A stretch of DNA of 64,000 nt from Alcanivorax nanhaiticus (GCF_000756665.1 NZ_ARXV01000006.1:212802-276801); one strand, 5' to 3'. Shown: positions 42,570-51,776, numbered from the stretch's first letter. Numbers and translations: made by a program. The notes: generated from the sequence alone by a model not told the origin.

Positions 42570-43469
42570 CTAATCTTCTTTCAAAAAACGCCCCAGCACA
42601 CGGGTGAACTCCAATGGCTGACTCATCAGCGGCACATGCCCGGCACGTGGCAACACCACATGGTTCGCACCGGCCAGGCTGGCAAACGCGGCCTGTCCTT
42701 CAGCGGGATAAAGTGGCGACAACGCCCCCGTCAGCACCGTGGTGGGTACCGGGAAAGCTCGGGCGCTTTCACGGTAGTCATGGGCACCATCCAGATACGC
42801 ACTGAGATAGGCGCGCAGATCAGACACATCGGAAACCGGCAGCAAACGGGCCCACAATCCGGCCCAGCGAGAACTGGCATCAAACGCCTGCTTCAACCTT
42901 TCGTTACCGGAAATCTGCGCCATGATATCCACCAGCCCCTGCAGCACGCGTTCACGTAGCCCCACCGCCAGATTGACCACCTTGCCCTGCTCTGGCGCGC
43001 CCTCCAGCAAGGAAAGCAAGCTGCGCAGCTGGTCAAAGAAATGGGGTTGCCGCTCGCCGAACAGACCGTGGATCCAGTCGTCCTGGTTAGTGGTGCAGGG
43101 CGACTGATCCACATGCAGATAGCGGGAAAAAGGAGAAAAATCACCAAATGCCTGCCAATGCAGGCTGGTCGTCGCCCCCAGGGAGTACCCCACCAGATAG
43201 CAGCGTTCCAGCCCGAAGTAACTCACCAGATCTTCCATGTCTTCCATGTGATTATGGAAAACATCCGCCTGATTAAAGCGCACCTTGCCGGAGTTTCCTG
43301 CACCGCGCAGATCAGGAAGATAAAACTGGAACTGCCGGGCAAAGGGCAGCACAAAGGGGAGCCAGTCACGACCCTGCATGCCAAGGCCATGGAGCATCAA
43401 TACCGGCTGGCCACGCCCGACGGTTCGAACATGCAGAAACTGGCCATCCCTGACCGGGAAGAACGGCAT
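42570..43469 (-). CDS. Alpha/beta hydrolase
   Basis: 299 residues. The oxyanion loop VLMLHGLGMQGRDW, strand and turn YLPDLRGAGNSGK, nucleophile elbow LVGYSLGATTSL (about residue 96, G-x-S-x-G) and base in PRAGHVPLMSQP (about residue 278) are present. The expected acid after strand 7 (VLTGALSPLYPAEGQ) has Ser where Asp is usual, so the acid may be elsewhere or the enzyme impaired. There is no signal peptide. It lies between patatin and ppnP, with small gaps; an operon with ppnP is possible. Substrate unknown. Confidence 0.75.
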   Translation of the reverse strand: MPFFPVRDGQFLHVRTVGRGQPVLMLHGLGMQGRDWLPFVLPFARQFQFYLPDLRGAGNSGKVRFNQADVFHNHMEDMEDLVSYFGLERCYLVGYSLGATTSLHWQAFGDFSPFSRYLHVDQSPCTTNQDDWIHGLFGERQPHFFDQLRSLLSLLEGAPEQGKVVNLAVGLRERVLQGLVDIMAQISGNERLKQAFDASSRWAGLWARLLPVSDVSDLRAYLSAYLDGAHDYRESARAFPVPTTVLTGALSPLYPAEGQAAFASLAGANHVVLPRAGHVPLMSQPLEFTRVLGRFLKED

Positions 43470-43503
43470 CCTACCCCCTTGTTATTCCAACAGTTTTAGC
43501 AAA

Positions 43504-43785
43504 TCAGCCATACAGGCACAGGTAGGCCGTTTCCACTTCTACCTTTACCTGAAACTTGCTGTTGGCTTCCACTTCAAAGGACTCACCGGCAGCAAAAGTC
43601 TGCCAATCGGCAGCGCCCGGCAACTTGATCGTCAGCGCACCACTCACCACGGTCATGGTTTCGTGCTCGCTGGTGCCGAACTCATAGTCACCCGGCGCCA
43701 TCACACCCACGGTGGCTGGCTTGGTTTCGGTTTGGAAAGCAATGGATGCCACTTTGGCATCGAAGTATTCGTTGACCTTGAACAT
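43504..43785 (-). CDS. ppnP: Pyrimidine/purine nucleoside phosphorylase
   Basis: 93 residues starting [18 protein letters not shown], the cupin-like fold of PpnP (formerly DUF1255/YaiE). The segments [23 protein letters not shown] and [12 protein letters not shown] are the best-conserved parts. It phosphorolyses several nucleosides to base and ribose 1-phosphate. The length is standard. It is 34 bp from the alpha/beta hydrolase gene in the same direction and 62 bp from the OsmC gene upstream, so it could be in a transcription unit with either. Confidence 0.9.
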   Translation of the reverse strand: MFKVNEYFDAKVASIAFQTETKPATVGVMAPGDYEFGTSEHETMTVVSGALTIKLPGAADWQTFAAGESFEVEANSKFQVKVEVETAYLCLYG

Positions 43786-43847
43786 ACAAGGGCCTCCGCT
43801 GAATCAATGGAGGCGCGAGTATGCCAAAAGCCGGCCTTTCCTGCCGC

Positions 43848-44234
43848 TTATTTCCACTCTGTCTCGATGGGTGTCCCCTGGCGCACCGTTCGCGTCACAG
43901 GCGTCTTCGCTGCAATCTCCAGTAATCGCTGGCGCTGCTCATCACCAAGCTCAGCACTGCAGGTTAACGTTCGATCAATATGCTCGCCCCCTTGATCATC
44001 ACGATAGAAATGCAGCCCCACATGGATTTCACCCAGCTCCCAGCCTTTCTTTTCCGCATACATGCGCAGGGTAATCGAGGTGCACGCCCCCAGCCCGGAC
44101 AGCAACAACTCGTAGGGATTTGGCCCCTGATCCTGCCCCCCCATGGACTCACCTTCATCCGCCTTGAGGCAATGCTGCCGCACCTGAATATCCTGCTGAT
44201 AATGATATCTACCCAATACCTCAACCCTTGCCAT
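43848..44234 (-). CDS. OsmC family protein
   Basis: 128 residues from the ATG at 44232-44234 (MARVEVLGRYHYQQD), with AAGGA before it; the open frame runs further upstream without a better start. YELLLSGLGACTSITLRMYA (about residue 37) holds one redox Cys; the second expected Cys is in RTLTCSAELGDE (about residue 82). OsmC/Ohr proteins reduce organic hydroperoxides by a Cys pair. The subgroup is uncertain. It is divergent from pirin with 88 bp between them, an arrangement suggesting shared stress control. Confidence 0.82.
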   Translation of the reverse strand: MARVEVLGRYHYQQDIQVRQHCLKADEGESMGGQDQGPNPYELLLSGLGACTSITLRMYAEKKGWELGEIHVGLHFYRDDQGGEHIDRTLTCSAELGDEQRQRLLEIAAKTPVTRTVRQGTPIETEWK

Positions 44235-44322
44235 GGCACCGTCCTTTTCTTTGTCAGTGGGGCACACCATACTGAGGGCGCACCATCATTCTTCACTATT
44301 GGACTATGCCACGGAGACGGCC

Positions 44323-45270
44323 ATGAGCAACCTCAATGACAATGGCGAACTGGTGGAATGCCCCAATCAGGCAGGCGAACCCACTCTCAGGCCGGTAACA
44401 TCACGCAAGAGCATTCTCGGCAGCGGCCTGCCGATCATTCGCCACCTACCCAGCCGCGATCAGCGTCTCATCGGCCCCTGGTGTTTTCTGGATCATATCG
44501 GCCCCACGTCATTGAGCGAAGAAAATGCGGTAGACGTGGGCACCCACCCTCACACCGGCCTGCAAACGGTTACCTGGCTATTTGAAGGTGCACTGCTGCA
44601 CAAGGACAGTCTGGGCTACCAACAGGTGATTGAACCCGGCCAGCTCAACCTGATGACCGCAGGGCATGGCATCTGCCATTCCGAGGAAAGCCCGCCGGGG
44701 TTCAGTGGGCCCATGCACGGTCTGCAATTCTGGATTGCTCTGCCAGCCGAGCACGAAGATACCGAACCGGCTTTTGCCCACCACACGGACCTGCCTCAAT
44801 GGGAACAGGACGGCATCCACATCACGCTGGTGGTCGGAGAACTGGCCGGGCAAGCGTCTCCCGCAAAGGTGTTTTCGGCGCTGGTCGGAGCAGACATCCA
44901 AGCCCCTGAAGGTGGCAGCCTGACCCTGCCGGTACCTGCCAGCTTCGAACTGGGACTGTGCATCAATGAAGGCAGTGCCAACCTGGAAGGGCGCATGCTG
45001 GATGTGGGCGAACTGTATTACCTGGGACAAGGCCGCGAACAACTTAGCCTCACTCTGGAACCGGGCAGCCGGGTGATGCTACTGGGCGGCGAGCCCCTGC
45101 ATCAACCCGTGCTGCTGTGGTGGAATTTTGTCGGCCGGGACCAGGAGCGTCTGGAACAGGCACTGGCCGACTGGAATCGCTGGCCAAACAATCGCTTCGG
45201 CGACGTAGCGGCTTACCAGGGCAAACCGCTTAGCGCGCCAACCCTGGATCCGCAAGTTCGTTTGAAGTAG
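44323..45270 (+). CDS. Pirin family protein
   Basis: 315 residues from the ATG at 44323, preceded by CGGAGA; the frame upstream to 44233 is open by chance. It is a bicupin with metal-binding HPHTGLQTVTWLFEGALLH (about residue 63) and GHGICHSEES (about residue 112). Some bacterial pirins are quercetin dioxygenases or redox-sensitive regulators; the reaction here is unknown. It is divergent from OsmC, and its stop is only 3 bp from the convergent lipoprotein gene. Confidence 0.88.
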   Translation: MSNLNDNGELVECPNQAGEPTLRPVTSRKSILGSGLPIIRHLPSRDQRLIGPWCFLDHIGPTSLSEENAVDVGTHPHTGLQTVTWLFEGALLHKDSLGYQQVIEPGQLNLMTAGHGICHSEESPPGFSGPMHGLQFWIALPAEHEDTEPAFAHHTDLPQWEQDGIHITLVVGELAGQASPAKVFSALVGADIQAPEGGSLTLPVPASFELGLCINEGSANLEGRMLDVGELYYLGQGREQLSLTLEPGSRVMLLGGEPLHQPVLLWWNFVGRDQERLEQALADWNRWPNNRFGDVAAYQGKPLSAPTLDPQVRLK

Positions 45271-45273
45271 CTG

Positions 45274-46020
45274 TCAGGAGGAAGCAACCTGCTGGCAGAA
45301 AAGAGCCACTCCAGTGCTGTCCGGCGCAGGGTGAGTAATGATGGCATCGTAACTTTTGCCCAACTCGATATCGCAGCTGCGGGTTATCGCCGCTGCCGCA
45401 CCAACTTTGACTTCCGCATCGAGCTGTGTCGCCACTACCGGCGTCCCTGTCACGTAGCTGCTGACCGCACCGTAAGGCAGATTGTTTGCCACGCTGCTAC
45501 CTTTGAGGGCAATGCTAATGGTTTGACCGCTTTGATCTGACAGAGCATGGATAAAACGGACCCTGACCTGATTGGACGGCACGGACACGGCAACCTGCCT
45601 GAAGGACTTCAGGTTTGGAATCTGTTCACCAGCACCCGCCAGTTTACCCATCAATACCAGCGTATAATTTGCACCCGCAGCAAGCGTGAGCCCCTTGTCA
45701 TCTACCACGGTCGTGACATCCGTATTCACGTCAAACAACACCGTCTCAGTATCACTATCAAGCTTAAAGGCCATTCCGCCCTGTTGTGTTGTGGAATACT
45801 GGTGATCTTCAAACAGGGGGTCTGACAAATTATTACGTATGATCACGTCGACGCGAGTATCAGTATCTTCTGTTCCACTCCCGCTATAATCCGTGAGCTG
45901 ATTATGAAAATAGATCCCCGTTCTTTCTCGAAACAAGTCATCGCTGTCATCATCGTCACTACCACCGCAGCCCGTTAGCACAACGCTACTGATAACAACC
46001 AACATTCCCCAACCGCGCAT
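45274..46020 (-). CDS. Lipoprotein, DUF4397-like, paralogue of 48615-49355
   Basis: 248 residues with a lipoprotein signal ending LTGC (Cys18) and an acidic linker GGSDDDDSDD. The body is beta-rich and carries GIYFHNQLTDYSG (about residue 35), VRVRFIHALSDQSG (about 155), and KSYDAIITHPAP near the end. The VRFIHALS block resembles DUF4397. The protein at 48615 shares these three blocks in order, so the two are paralogues in one neighbourhood. It is probably surface- or periplasm-exposed; the role is unknown. Confidence 0.65.
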   Translation of the reverse strand: MRGWGMLVVISSVVLTGCGGSDDDDSDDLFRERTGIYFHNQLTDYSGSGTEDTDTRVDVIIRNNLSDPLFEDHQYSTTQQGGMAFKLDSDTETVLFDVNTDVTTVVDDKGLTLAAGANYTLVLMGKLAGAGEQIPNLKSFRQVAVSVPSNQVRVRFIHALSDQSGQTISIALKGSSVANNLPYGAVSSYVTGTPVVATQLDAEVKVGAAAAITRSCDIELGKSYDAIITHPAPDSTGVALFCQQVASS

Positions 46021-46142
46021 AACACCTCACTAAAAACGCAAAAGGCCATGATAAACATGGCCATCGACCACCATCTGGAATCAGTTCTCAGGTAGGCCAT
46101 ATAATTGCACGAAAGTTCCACATTACTTTTTAACAGACGAAA

Positions 46143-46901
46143 TCACCTTGGATAACCGCCATAAAAGAACACCCCTGCACTTCTGTCACTCTTCAGCGCA
46201 GCAATATAGATTCTTTCATTCTCCCTATCATGGAAGAGAATCCCGCCCAGTGTTTGCCCGTCATACAAGCAGTCGGGATCATCGAAGCTGATCGATAGAT
46301 TGAACGCCATGCCTTCTGCCTTCGGCACCACCGCACCGGAAAAAGAGCAGTATGCTTCAACGGAAACCCGTCCCGTCAGTGCGCCATCCGCTCCCACCTC
46401 AATGGTGGTAAATTGCGTACCTGCAACGGTGTCAAAACCTCCCGCATAAACCCCCTCCAGGTCATCAAGATTTGCCACCACGTCGCCATCAGGCGCCGAC
46501 GTAAACCCCATTGCTTCCCCCTGATCATCGACTACCTGCCCTGTCAGGTACTGTCCTTGCACATACGTCGCCTCAACACTGACAGCCAGCACAGGCTCGC
46601 CATCACCATCCAGATAAAAGCGTCGGGCCGGAGCAATACTCAAGCTACCCCGTGCAGCCGTGGCCACACCGTGGACCAGACCTTCAACAGCATCGTATCC
46701 ACCACCCTCGGCACCAAGAAAAAAGTAACTCTCTCCGCTATCCAGCACTACCGCCAGCAGGGTTCTCCCCGTATCCGTTGCCCCCCGATACACCCCTTTT
46801 GCCTCGTTGCTGGAGGCAGGGCTATCGTCGCTATTTGATCCTCCCCCACCACCACAGGCAGTCAGGACCAATACACACCACACCATCATTACTCTTTTCA
46901 T
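46143..46901 (-). CDS. Lipoprotein, unknown function
   Basis: 252 residues with a lipoprotein signal ending LTAC (Cys16), then the glycine-serine linker GGGGGSNSDD. The body is beta-rich, with two related segments: EAKGVYRGATDTGRTLLAVVLDSGESYF near residue 33 and LEGVYAGGFDTVAGTQFTTIEVG near residue 148, which look like a duplicated beta-sandwich unit. No cysteine pair besides CSFSG and DPDCL. It has no recognised family. It is in the same direction as the DUF4397-like gene and 122 bp from it. Confidence 0.6.
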   Translation of the reverse strand: MKRVMMVWCVLVLTACGGGGGSNSDDSPASSNEAKGVYRGATDTGRTLLAVVLDSGESYFFLGAEGGGYDAVEGLVHGVATAARGSLSIAPARRFYLDGDGEPVLAVSVEATYVQGQYLTGQVVDDQGEAMGFTSAPDGDVVANLDDLEGVYAGGFDTVAGTQFTTIEVGADGALTGRVSVEAYCSFSGAVVPKAEGMAFNLSISFDDPDCLYDGQTLGGILFHDRENERIYIAALKSDRSAGVFFYGGYPR

Positions 46902-46957
46902 TTTAACTCCTCGTTTGAATCCCTTTTCTCAATTGCATTCCTCAGGCATAGCGCTCA

Positions 46958-47620
46958 TTACCGCTTGATGGCGATCAGGAAGTACGTATCCAGGCTGCTT
47001 TCGGGCACCCATCGATACACCAACGAGAACCCGGCATACCGATGACTTCGTTCAAGGCTTTCACGTGAAAGAAAATGGACGAACGGCGTTATCCCGAGGA
47101 AGTGGGCAGCCGCAGCCACGGGTTTTAAGCAGGGGCGTGTATCTTTCATGCACACAGTGCTGCTGATGAAAACTCCGCCAGATTTGAGAAGACCAAATAT
47201 CTCCTGGATCGTGGTCGCAGGATCGGGCACGAGGTGCAGAACATTCAGACCCAGGACCACATCAAACTGCCTCGGCTTCCCTTTCAGGCTATCCAGCGTT
47301 GCCACCTCAAAAGTGAGCTGCTCGACCGGCTCTGAGACCCACTTTGATCGCGCAATCTCAATCATCTTTGATGACGTATCGATAGCCAGATAGCGATTAA
47401 CGTAAGGAGCATGTAGCAACGCTGTGGAACCGGTTCCGCAACCAAACTCCAGAACATCTATTTCCGGCCCGAGGAAGCTACGAGTCAGAGCCAACTTTCT
47501 TTGATAGGCCTCCTGATCGGCTATTGTGCGCCGCGCATAACGCTCTGCTGTCCTGTTCCAGAATTCCACCGATGAATCCACCAGGCTTCTCCCGCTCGCC
47601 AAAATCCGATAAAGATTCAC
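46958..47620 (-). CDS. Class I SAM-dependent methyltransferase
   Basis: 220 residues. VLEFGCGTGSTALLHAPYVN (about residue 55) is the SAM-binding motif I, YLAIDTSSKMIEIARSKW motif II-like, and VVLGLNVLHLVPDPATTIQE (about residue 120) the later core. It resembles the UbiE/UPF group, small-molecule methyltransferases. The substrate is unknown. It is divergent from the LysR gene at 47700, with a likely operator between them, which suggests it is that regulator's target. Confidence 0.8.
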   Translation of the reverse strand: MNLYRILASGRSLVDSSVEFWNRTAERYARRTIADQEAYQRKLALTRSFLGPEIDVLEFGCGTGSTALLHAPYVNRYLAIDTSSKMIEIARSKWVSEPVEQLTFEVATLDSLKGKPRQFDVVLGLNVLHLVPDPATTIQEIFGLLKSGGVFISSTVCMKDTRPCLKPVAAAAHFLGITPFVHFLSRESLERSHRYAGFSLVYRWVPESSLDTYFLIAIKR

Positions 47621-47660
47621 GCAGTTTATTTATTCATATAAATTACAAAATCCCCTATAT

Positions 47661-47677
47661 TGCATTTTAGGTATGCA
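47661..47677. promoter_or_regulatory. Candidate LysR operator between methyltransferase and LysR gene
   Basis: TGCAT (47661-47665) and ATGCA (47673-47677) are inverted around seven bases, within the 79-bp divergent gap. It covers the more upstream possible ATG (47673), supporting the LysR start at 47700. Confidence 0.45.
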
Positions 47678-47699
47678 TATTCGTATGAATTGGCGAACC

Positions 47700-48599
47700 A
47701 TGAAATTCGACTGGAACCGGGCTCGGGCATTCCTTGTCACTGCAGAAGAAGGATCATTGTCTGCCGCCGCTCTCGCGTTGGGCATGTCGCAACCCACACT
47801 AAGTCGGCAAGTCACCGCCCTTGAAGAAGAACTGGGAACCGCCTTGTTTGAACGGGTTGGCAGAGGGCTGACCCTGACCCCAACCGGCCTGGATCTGCTT
47901 GTTTATGTACAAGCCATGGGAGAAGCCGCCAGCAGCCTGTCACTGGCCGCCACAGGACGCGCGACTTCCATCGAGGGAGAGATAACCATTTCAGCTTCGG
48001 AGGTGACCGCCGCCTATATCCTGCCTCCAATTCTGCAAAAGCTGCGGCGGACCTACCCCGGCATACAGGTCTGCCTGGTTGCATCCAACAGCGCCAGTGA
48101 CCTTCGCCGCCGGGAGGCAGACATTGCCATTCGCAACTTTCGCCCCACAGAGCCAAACCTGATTGCCAGAAAACTGGGAGAATTCGCCGCCGCGCTCTAC
48201 GCAACGCCTGACTATCTGGCAGGCCTTGATGCTGCGACAACACCCGAAGCGCTGACCCAGGCCCGCTTTATCGGTTTTGCTTCTGCAAACGAAGCGTTTA
48301 TCAACGCCCTTGGCGCCCATGGGATAGCACTTCAAGATCACAACTTTGCCGCCAGGGTCGACAGCCATGTGGTTCAGTGGGAAATGGTGAAACAGGGTAT
48401 GGGGATAGGGGTGATGCCGGTCGAACTGGCAAGTACAGAGCCCTTGGTCAGACGAGTACTGGCAGACACATTATTCCGTGGGGATGTCTGGCTCGTTGCT
48501 CACCGTGAACTGAGAACGAACCTGAGGGTGCGCACAGTTTTCGATTTTCTCGCCAACGAAGTTGGCCGGCACTTCACCGACGCCGCATCGCTGTATTAA
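47700..48599 (+). CDS. LysR family transcriptional regulator
   Basis: 299 residues from the ATG at 47700 (MKFDWNRARAFLVTAEEGS). The winged helix occupies residues 1-60 (SLSAAALALGMSQPTLSRQVTALEEELGTALFERV), followed by the effector-binding domain with ITISASEVTAAYILPPIL and the late GMGIGVMPVELAST. A longer start at 47673 overlaps the putative operator. It is divergent from the methyltransferase gene. The effector is unknown. Confidence 0.87.
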   Translation: MKFDWNRARAFLVTAEEGSLSAAALALGMSQPTLSRQVTALEEELGTALFERVGRGLTLTPTGLDLLVYVQAMGEAASSLSLAATGRATSIEGEITISASEVTAAYILPPILQKLRRTYPGIQVCLVASNSASDLRRREADIAIRNFRPTEPNLIARKLGEFAAALYATPDYLAGLDAATTPEALTQARFIGFASANEAFINALGAHGIALQDHNFAARVDSHVVQWEMVKQGMGIGVMPVELASTEPLVRRVLADTLFRGDVWLVAHRELRTNLRVRTVFDFLANEVGRHFTDAASLY

Positions 48600-48614
48600 G
48601 CCAACCGCAATCAA

Positions 48615-49355
48615 CTAGAACGGCTGGCAATAAATCGCAATCTGGTCGTCAGCACTATCAAAGCGGGTGTAGGCGATAATGGCATCATAGCTGCGGCCAC
48701 TGCTGACATTGCAGCTGACCTGATCAATCAAGACACCCTGGGTCTGATTGTTCACATCGACCTGTAGCGAACTGCCCGCGGACAGGGAAACGTAATTACT
48801 CCCCATCGCATATTCCAGGCCAGATACCAGCTGCTGGGTGCCGCCGGGCAAGGTGACACTCAGTTCATCGCCATTCAGTCTTGAAAGGGTATTGATAAAG
48901 CGAACACGGATCTGGCCGCTAGCAACATCCACATCCTGATAACGGAACGTTTTTAGCTCGCGGTTATCGAGGGTAGTGTCGCCCATCATCACTACGGTGT
49001 AGCGATCCCCCGCCGTGAGGGTACGATTTACCGGACCATTGATAAGGGTGCTACCTGAACCGGCACCTCGGACATCGAAGGCGATACTCTCGCTTTCGTC
49101 ATCCAGCTCAATAGACTGACTGCTGACGCTGCCGGTTTCGGTGTAGCCACGATCGCTCAGCAGTGCCGAATTCATGTCATCCACGAACAGATCCACACTG
49201 ACATCGCTGCTGCTGCCACCCGTGGTTTGCGTCAATTGATTGTGGAAATACAGCCGGGTACTGTCAGAAAACAGCCCTCCGTCCTCATCCTCATCACAAC
49301 CAAAGGCCGATAAACCAGCGATGGACGCTGCCAATACCATGCGCAGAAACACCAT
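48615..49355 (-). CDS. DUF4397-like secreted protein, paralogue of 45274-46020
   Basis: 246 residues from the ATG at 49353-49355; a TTG two codons earlier is also possible. A signal peptide precedes GCDEDEDGG; SAFGC is a weak lipobox, so lipidation of Cys is likely but unsure. LYFHNQLTQTTGG, IRVRFINTLSRLNG and RSYDAIIAYTR repeat the landmarks of the protein at 45274 in order and spacing. It begins two bases after the stop of the AI-2E-type permease, so cotranscription with the transporter is likely. Confidence 0.65.
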   Translation of the reverse strand: MVFLRMVLAASIAGLSAFGCDEDEDGGLFSDSTRLYFHNQLTQTTGGSSSDVSVDLFVDDMNSALLSDRGYTETGSVSSQSIELDDESESIAFDVRGAGSGSTLINGPVNRTLTAGDRYTVVMMGDTTLDNRELKTFRYQDVDVASGQIRVRFINTLSRLNGDELSVTLPGGTQQLVSGLEYAMGSNYVSLSAGSSLQVDVNNQTQGVLIDQVSCNVSSGRSYDAIIAYTRFDSADDQIAIYCQPF

Positions 49356-49357
49356 GG

Positions 49358-50464
49358 TCAATCACTCCCGGAGCTGGCCTCTTCGGGCTGCTCCAGCAGC
49401 GCGGCAGGTTCACTCTCGTTGAATTCACGGATAAAGATGCCCCAGAAGGCTACAAACAACGCCGCCAGCAACGGCCCCAGCGCAAAGCCGGTGATACCGA
49501 ACATGGCCAGGCCGCCCAGGGTAGAAAACAGCACCACATAATCCGGTAACTTGGTATCCCGGCCCACCAGAATGGGCCGCAAGATATTATCTACCAGACC
49601 AATGATGAAAATGCCGTAAAGCAACAACACCGTCGCCTCTACCATATCACCCACGGCATAGAGGTAAACGGCCACCGGTAGCCAGATCAGTCCTGCACCC
49701 ACCGCTGGGATCAGCGACAGCACCGCCATCACCACACCCCACAGCATTGCACCGGGGATATCCAGGATCCAGAAGATCAGGCCACCCAGCGCCCCCTGAG
49801 TAATCGCCACCACAAGATTGCCCTTGATAGTGGCTCGTGTGACTTCGGCAAATTTTGCGAACAGCAATTTTTCGCGTTCATCACCCAGCGGCAGCGCGCG
49901 GATCAGCATGGCGATCATGCTATCCCCATCGCGGATCAGGAAGAAAGCCAGGTACAGCATCAGCCCCAAATTGAGGAAAAACTGGAAGGTATTCTGCCCT
50001 ACAGCCAGTGCCCGCTTGGCCAGAAACTGGCCGGCCCCGGTAAAGGCCTGTACTGCCTGCGCCTTGATCCGCTCCAGATCGATATCGAATCGTTCCGCGA
50101 GAGACTGGATACCGGGAAAAGCGTGTTTGATCTTGTCTACGTATTCGGCCAGATTGATCTCGCCGCTCTGCACCTTCTGAAACAGCCCGACCCCTTCCGT
50201 CACGAAAGAAGTGGCCACAAACAGCACCGGAATAATCACCAGCACAATACACAGCGTCAGCGTCAGCAGCGCGACCAGATTGCGGCGATTGGGCCAGCGC
50301 GCCAGCAAGCGCTTTTGGAACGGGTAGAAAATCACGCTAATGGCGCAGGCCCAGAACACCGGTGCCCAGAATGGCTGCAGCAGCATGGCGAAGACCAGGC
50401 TGACACCCACCAGCGTGAGTAAAAAGGCACGCTGCTCCAGCGTTTCCGACTTCCCTGTATCCAT
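49358..50464 (-). CDS. AI-2E family transporter (PerM-like permease)
   Basis: 368 residues from the ATG at 50462-50464 (MDTGKSETLEQRAFLL), with GGGAAGAG before it; the much longer open frame upstream is a shadow of the antiporter gene. Seven or eight hydrophobic segments and the family landmarks (LNLGLMLYLAFFLIRDG, GLIFWILDIPGAMLWGV, LVDNILRPILVGRDTKLPD) are present. The family includes AI-2 exporters and Na+/H+-type carriers; the substrate is not predictable. It lies 14 bp behind the Na+/Ca2+ antiporter gene and is followed by the DUF4397-like gene. Confidence 0.85.
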   Translation of the reverse strand: MDTGKSETLEQRAFLLTLVGVSLVFAMLLQPFWAPVFWACAISVIFYPFQKRLLARWPNRRNLVALLTLTLCIVLVIIPVLFVATSFVTEGVGLFQKVQSGEINLAEYVDKIKHAFPGIQSLAERFDIDLERIKAQAVQAFTGAGQFLAKRALAVGQNTFQFFLNLGLMLYLAFFLIRDGDSMIAMLIRALPLGDEREKLLFAKFAEVTRATIKGNLVVAITQGALGGLIFWILDIPGAMLWGVVMAVLSLIPAVGAGLIWLPVAVYLYAVGDMVEATVLLLYGIFIIGLVDNILRPILVGRDTKLPDYVVLFSTLGGLAMFGITGFALGPLLAALFVAFWGIFIREFNESEPAALLEQPEEASSGSD

Positions 50465-50478
50465 ACGGTTCTCTTCCC

Positions 50479-51459
50479 TCAGACTGCAGCCTTGATGACA
50501 GTGCTGCCCAGATACGCCATATAAGCCACGTAGACAATCAACAGGCCAATGCCATTGGCCCGCGTCACCTGCCCCTTGCGCCCCCACAGACCGTAGCCCA
50601 TGACGAACAACACCAGGGTCAGCCCGGTCATCAAGGACCAGTCGCGCAGCAGCACATCCTGCTCCACCGCCATGGGGCTGATGGCGCCGGCAATACCGAC
50701 CACGGCCAGCGTATTGAACAGGTTCGAGCCTATCACGTTGCCAAAAGCGATATCGTGCTCGTTCTTGCGTACCGCCGCGATGCTGGAGGCCAGTTCCGGC
50801 AGCGACGTGCCGATGGCCACAATGGTGAGACCAATGATCAGGTCGCTGACCCCCAGCGACTGGGCAATGAACACCGCGCCCCATACCAGCGCCCGGGAGC
50901 TGACCACCAGCAGGATCAGTCCGACCACCAGCCAGAACAAGGACGCCTTCAGGGGCAGTGGGTGCTCGGCCAAATCGGTTTCCACTTCACCGCCCAGCAC
51001 ATCCCCCTTGCCGCTCATGGCCGCATAGACTGACCACCCCATCAGCGCCGCCAGCAGGCCGATAAGAATCCAGGCGTCCAGCCGAGAGATATGGCCATCA
51101 ATCAGTTGGTAACCTGCCAGCAGGGTGATCACGGTCAGTACCGGCAGCTCCTTGCGCAACACCGCAGAGTTGATGGCGATCGGGCTGATCACTGCCACCA
51201 CACCCAGGATCAGGGCGATATTGGAAATATTGGAACCGTAGGCATTCCCCAGCGCCAGGGAAGGGTTGCCCTCCATCGCCGCCAGCGCCGACACCACCAT
51301 CTCCGGCGCGGAGGTGCCGAAGCCCACGATCAACATACCAATTAGCAGTGGCGGCATCCCCGCATGGGCCGCCGTGCCGGCGGCACCATCCACAAACTTG
51401 TCCGCACTCCACACCAGCAGAATCAATCCGCCAATTACGGCAGCAATGGCCAGCAACAT
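50479..51459 (-). CDS. Calcium/sodium antiporter (CaCA family)
   Basis: 326 residues with the two inverted alpha-repeats: GTSAPEMVVSALAAMEGNPS (about residue 48) and GTSLPELASSIAAVRKNEHD (about residue 202), each with its acidic ion-binding Glu, followed by GNAYGSNISN and GNVIGSNLFN. About ten membrane helices. It resembles YrbG of E. coli and exchanges Na+ for Ca2+ across the inner membrane. It is likely first in a unit with the AI-2E-type permease 14 bp downstream. Confidence 0.92.
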   Translation of the reverse strand: MLLAIAAVIGGLILLVWSADKFVDGAAGTAAHAGMPPLLIGMLIVGFGTSAPEMVVSALAAMEGNPSLALGNAYGSNISNIALILGVVAVISPIAINSAVLRKELPVLTVITLLAGYQLIDGHISRLDAWILIGLLAALMGWSVYAAMSGKGDVLGGEVETDLAEHPLPLKASLFWLVVGLILLVVSSRALVWGAVFIAQSLGVSDLIIGLTIVAIGTSLPELASSIAAVRKNEHDIAFGNVIGSNLFNTLAVVGIAGAISPMAVEQDVLLRDWSLMTGLTLVLFVMGYGLWGRKGQVTRANGIGLLIVYVAYMAYLGSTVIKAAV

Positions 51460-51587
51460 CGGTACTCCTTTGGGCTCTCGAGAAAATCAGGATCAGGCGG
51501 GCCACATTGTGGCAGAGAGGGGAGGCATAAGCACCAGCTACGAGCGACAAGGCGCAGCAAAGACACTGCACACTAATGAAGGCAGGG

Positions 51588-51763
51588 CGAGGTACGAGTT
51601 GCGAGTTGCGAAGATCAAAACATGGCAGCATGACTGCCCGGCGGTGGGAGCTTGCCTGCAAGCGATGAAGCCTTGATCCATTCCCCATCGCTTGCAGGCA
51701 AGCTCCCACAGGTGATTAAACGATGGCTTGACCTTGATCTTCGGACTCGCAACTCGTACCTCG
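51588..51763. repeat. Nested composite: REP-like hairpin inside a family A element
   Basis: The outer arms 51588-51613 (cgaggtacgagttgcgagtt and on) and 51739-51763 (the inverted set) form a family A element. Inside, 51643-51665 and 51687-51710 form another inverted repeat with the core GAGCTTGCCTGCAAGCGAT, a perfect match over 23 bases. The inner unit appears inserted in the outer centre. It lies between the antiporter unit and the RND genes. Confidence 0.85.
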
Positions 51764-51776
51764 TAATCTGTCGCCC

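Noticed and set aside
50465..50884. 140-residue N-terminal extension of the AI-2E-type permease
   Set aside because: It overlaps the 3' part of the antiporter gene in another frame and its composition is unlike a protein; a good ribosome site supports the start at 50464.
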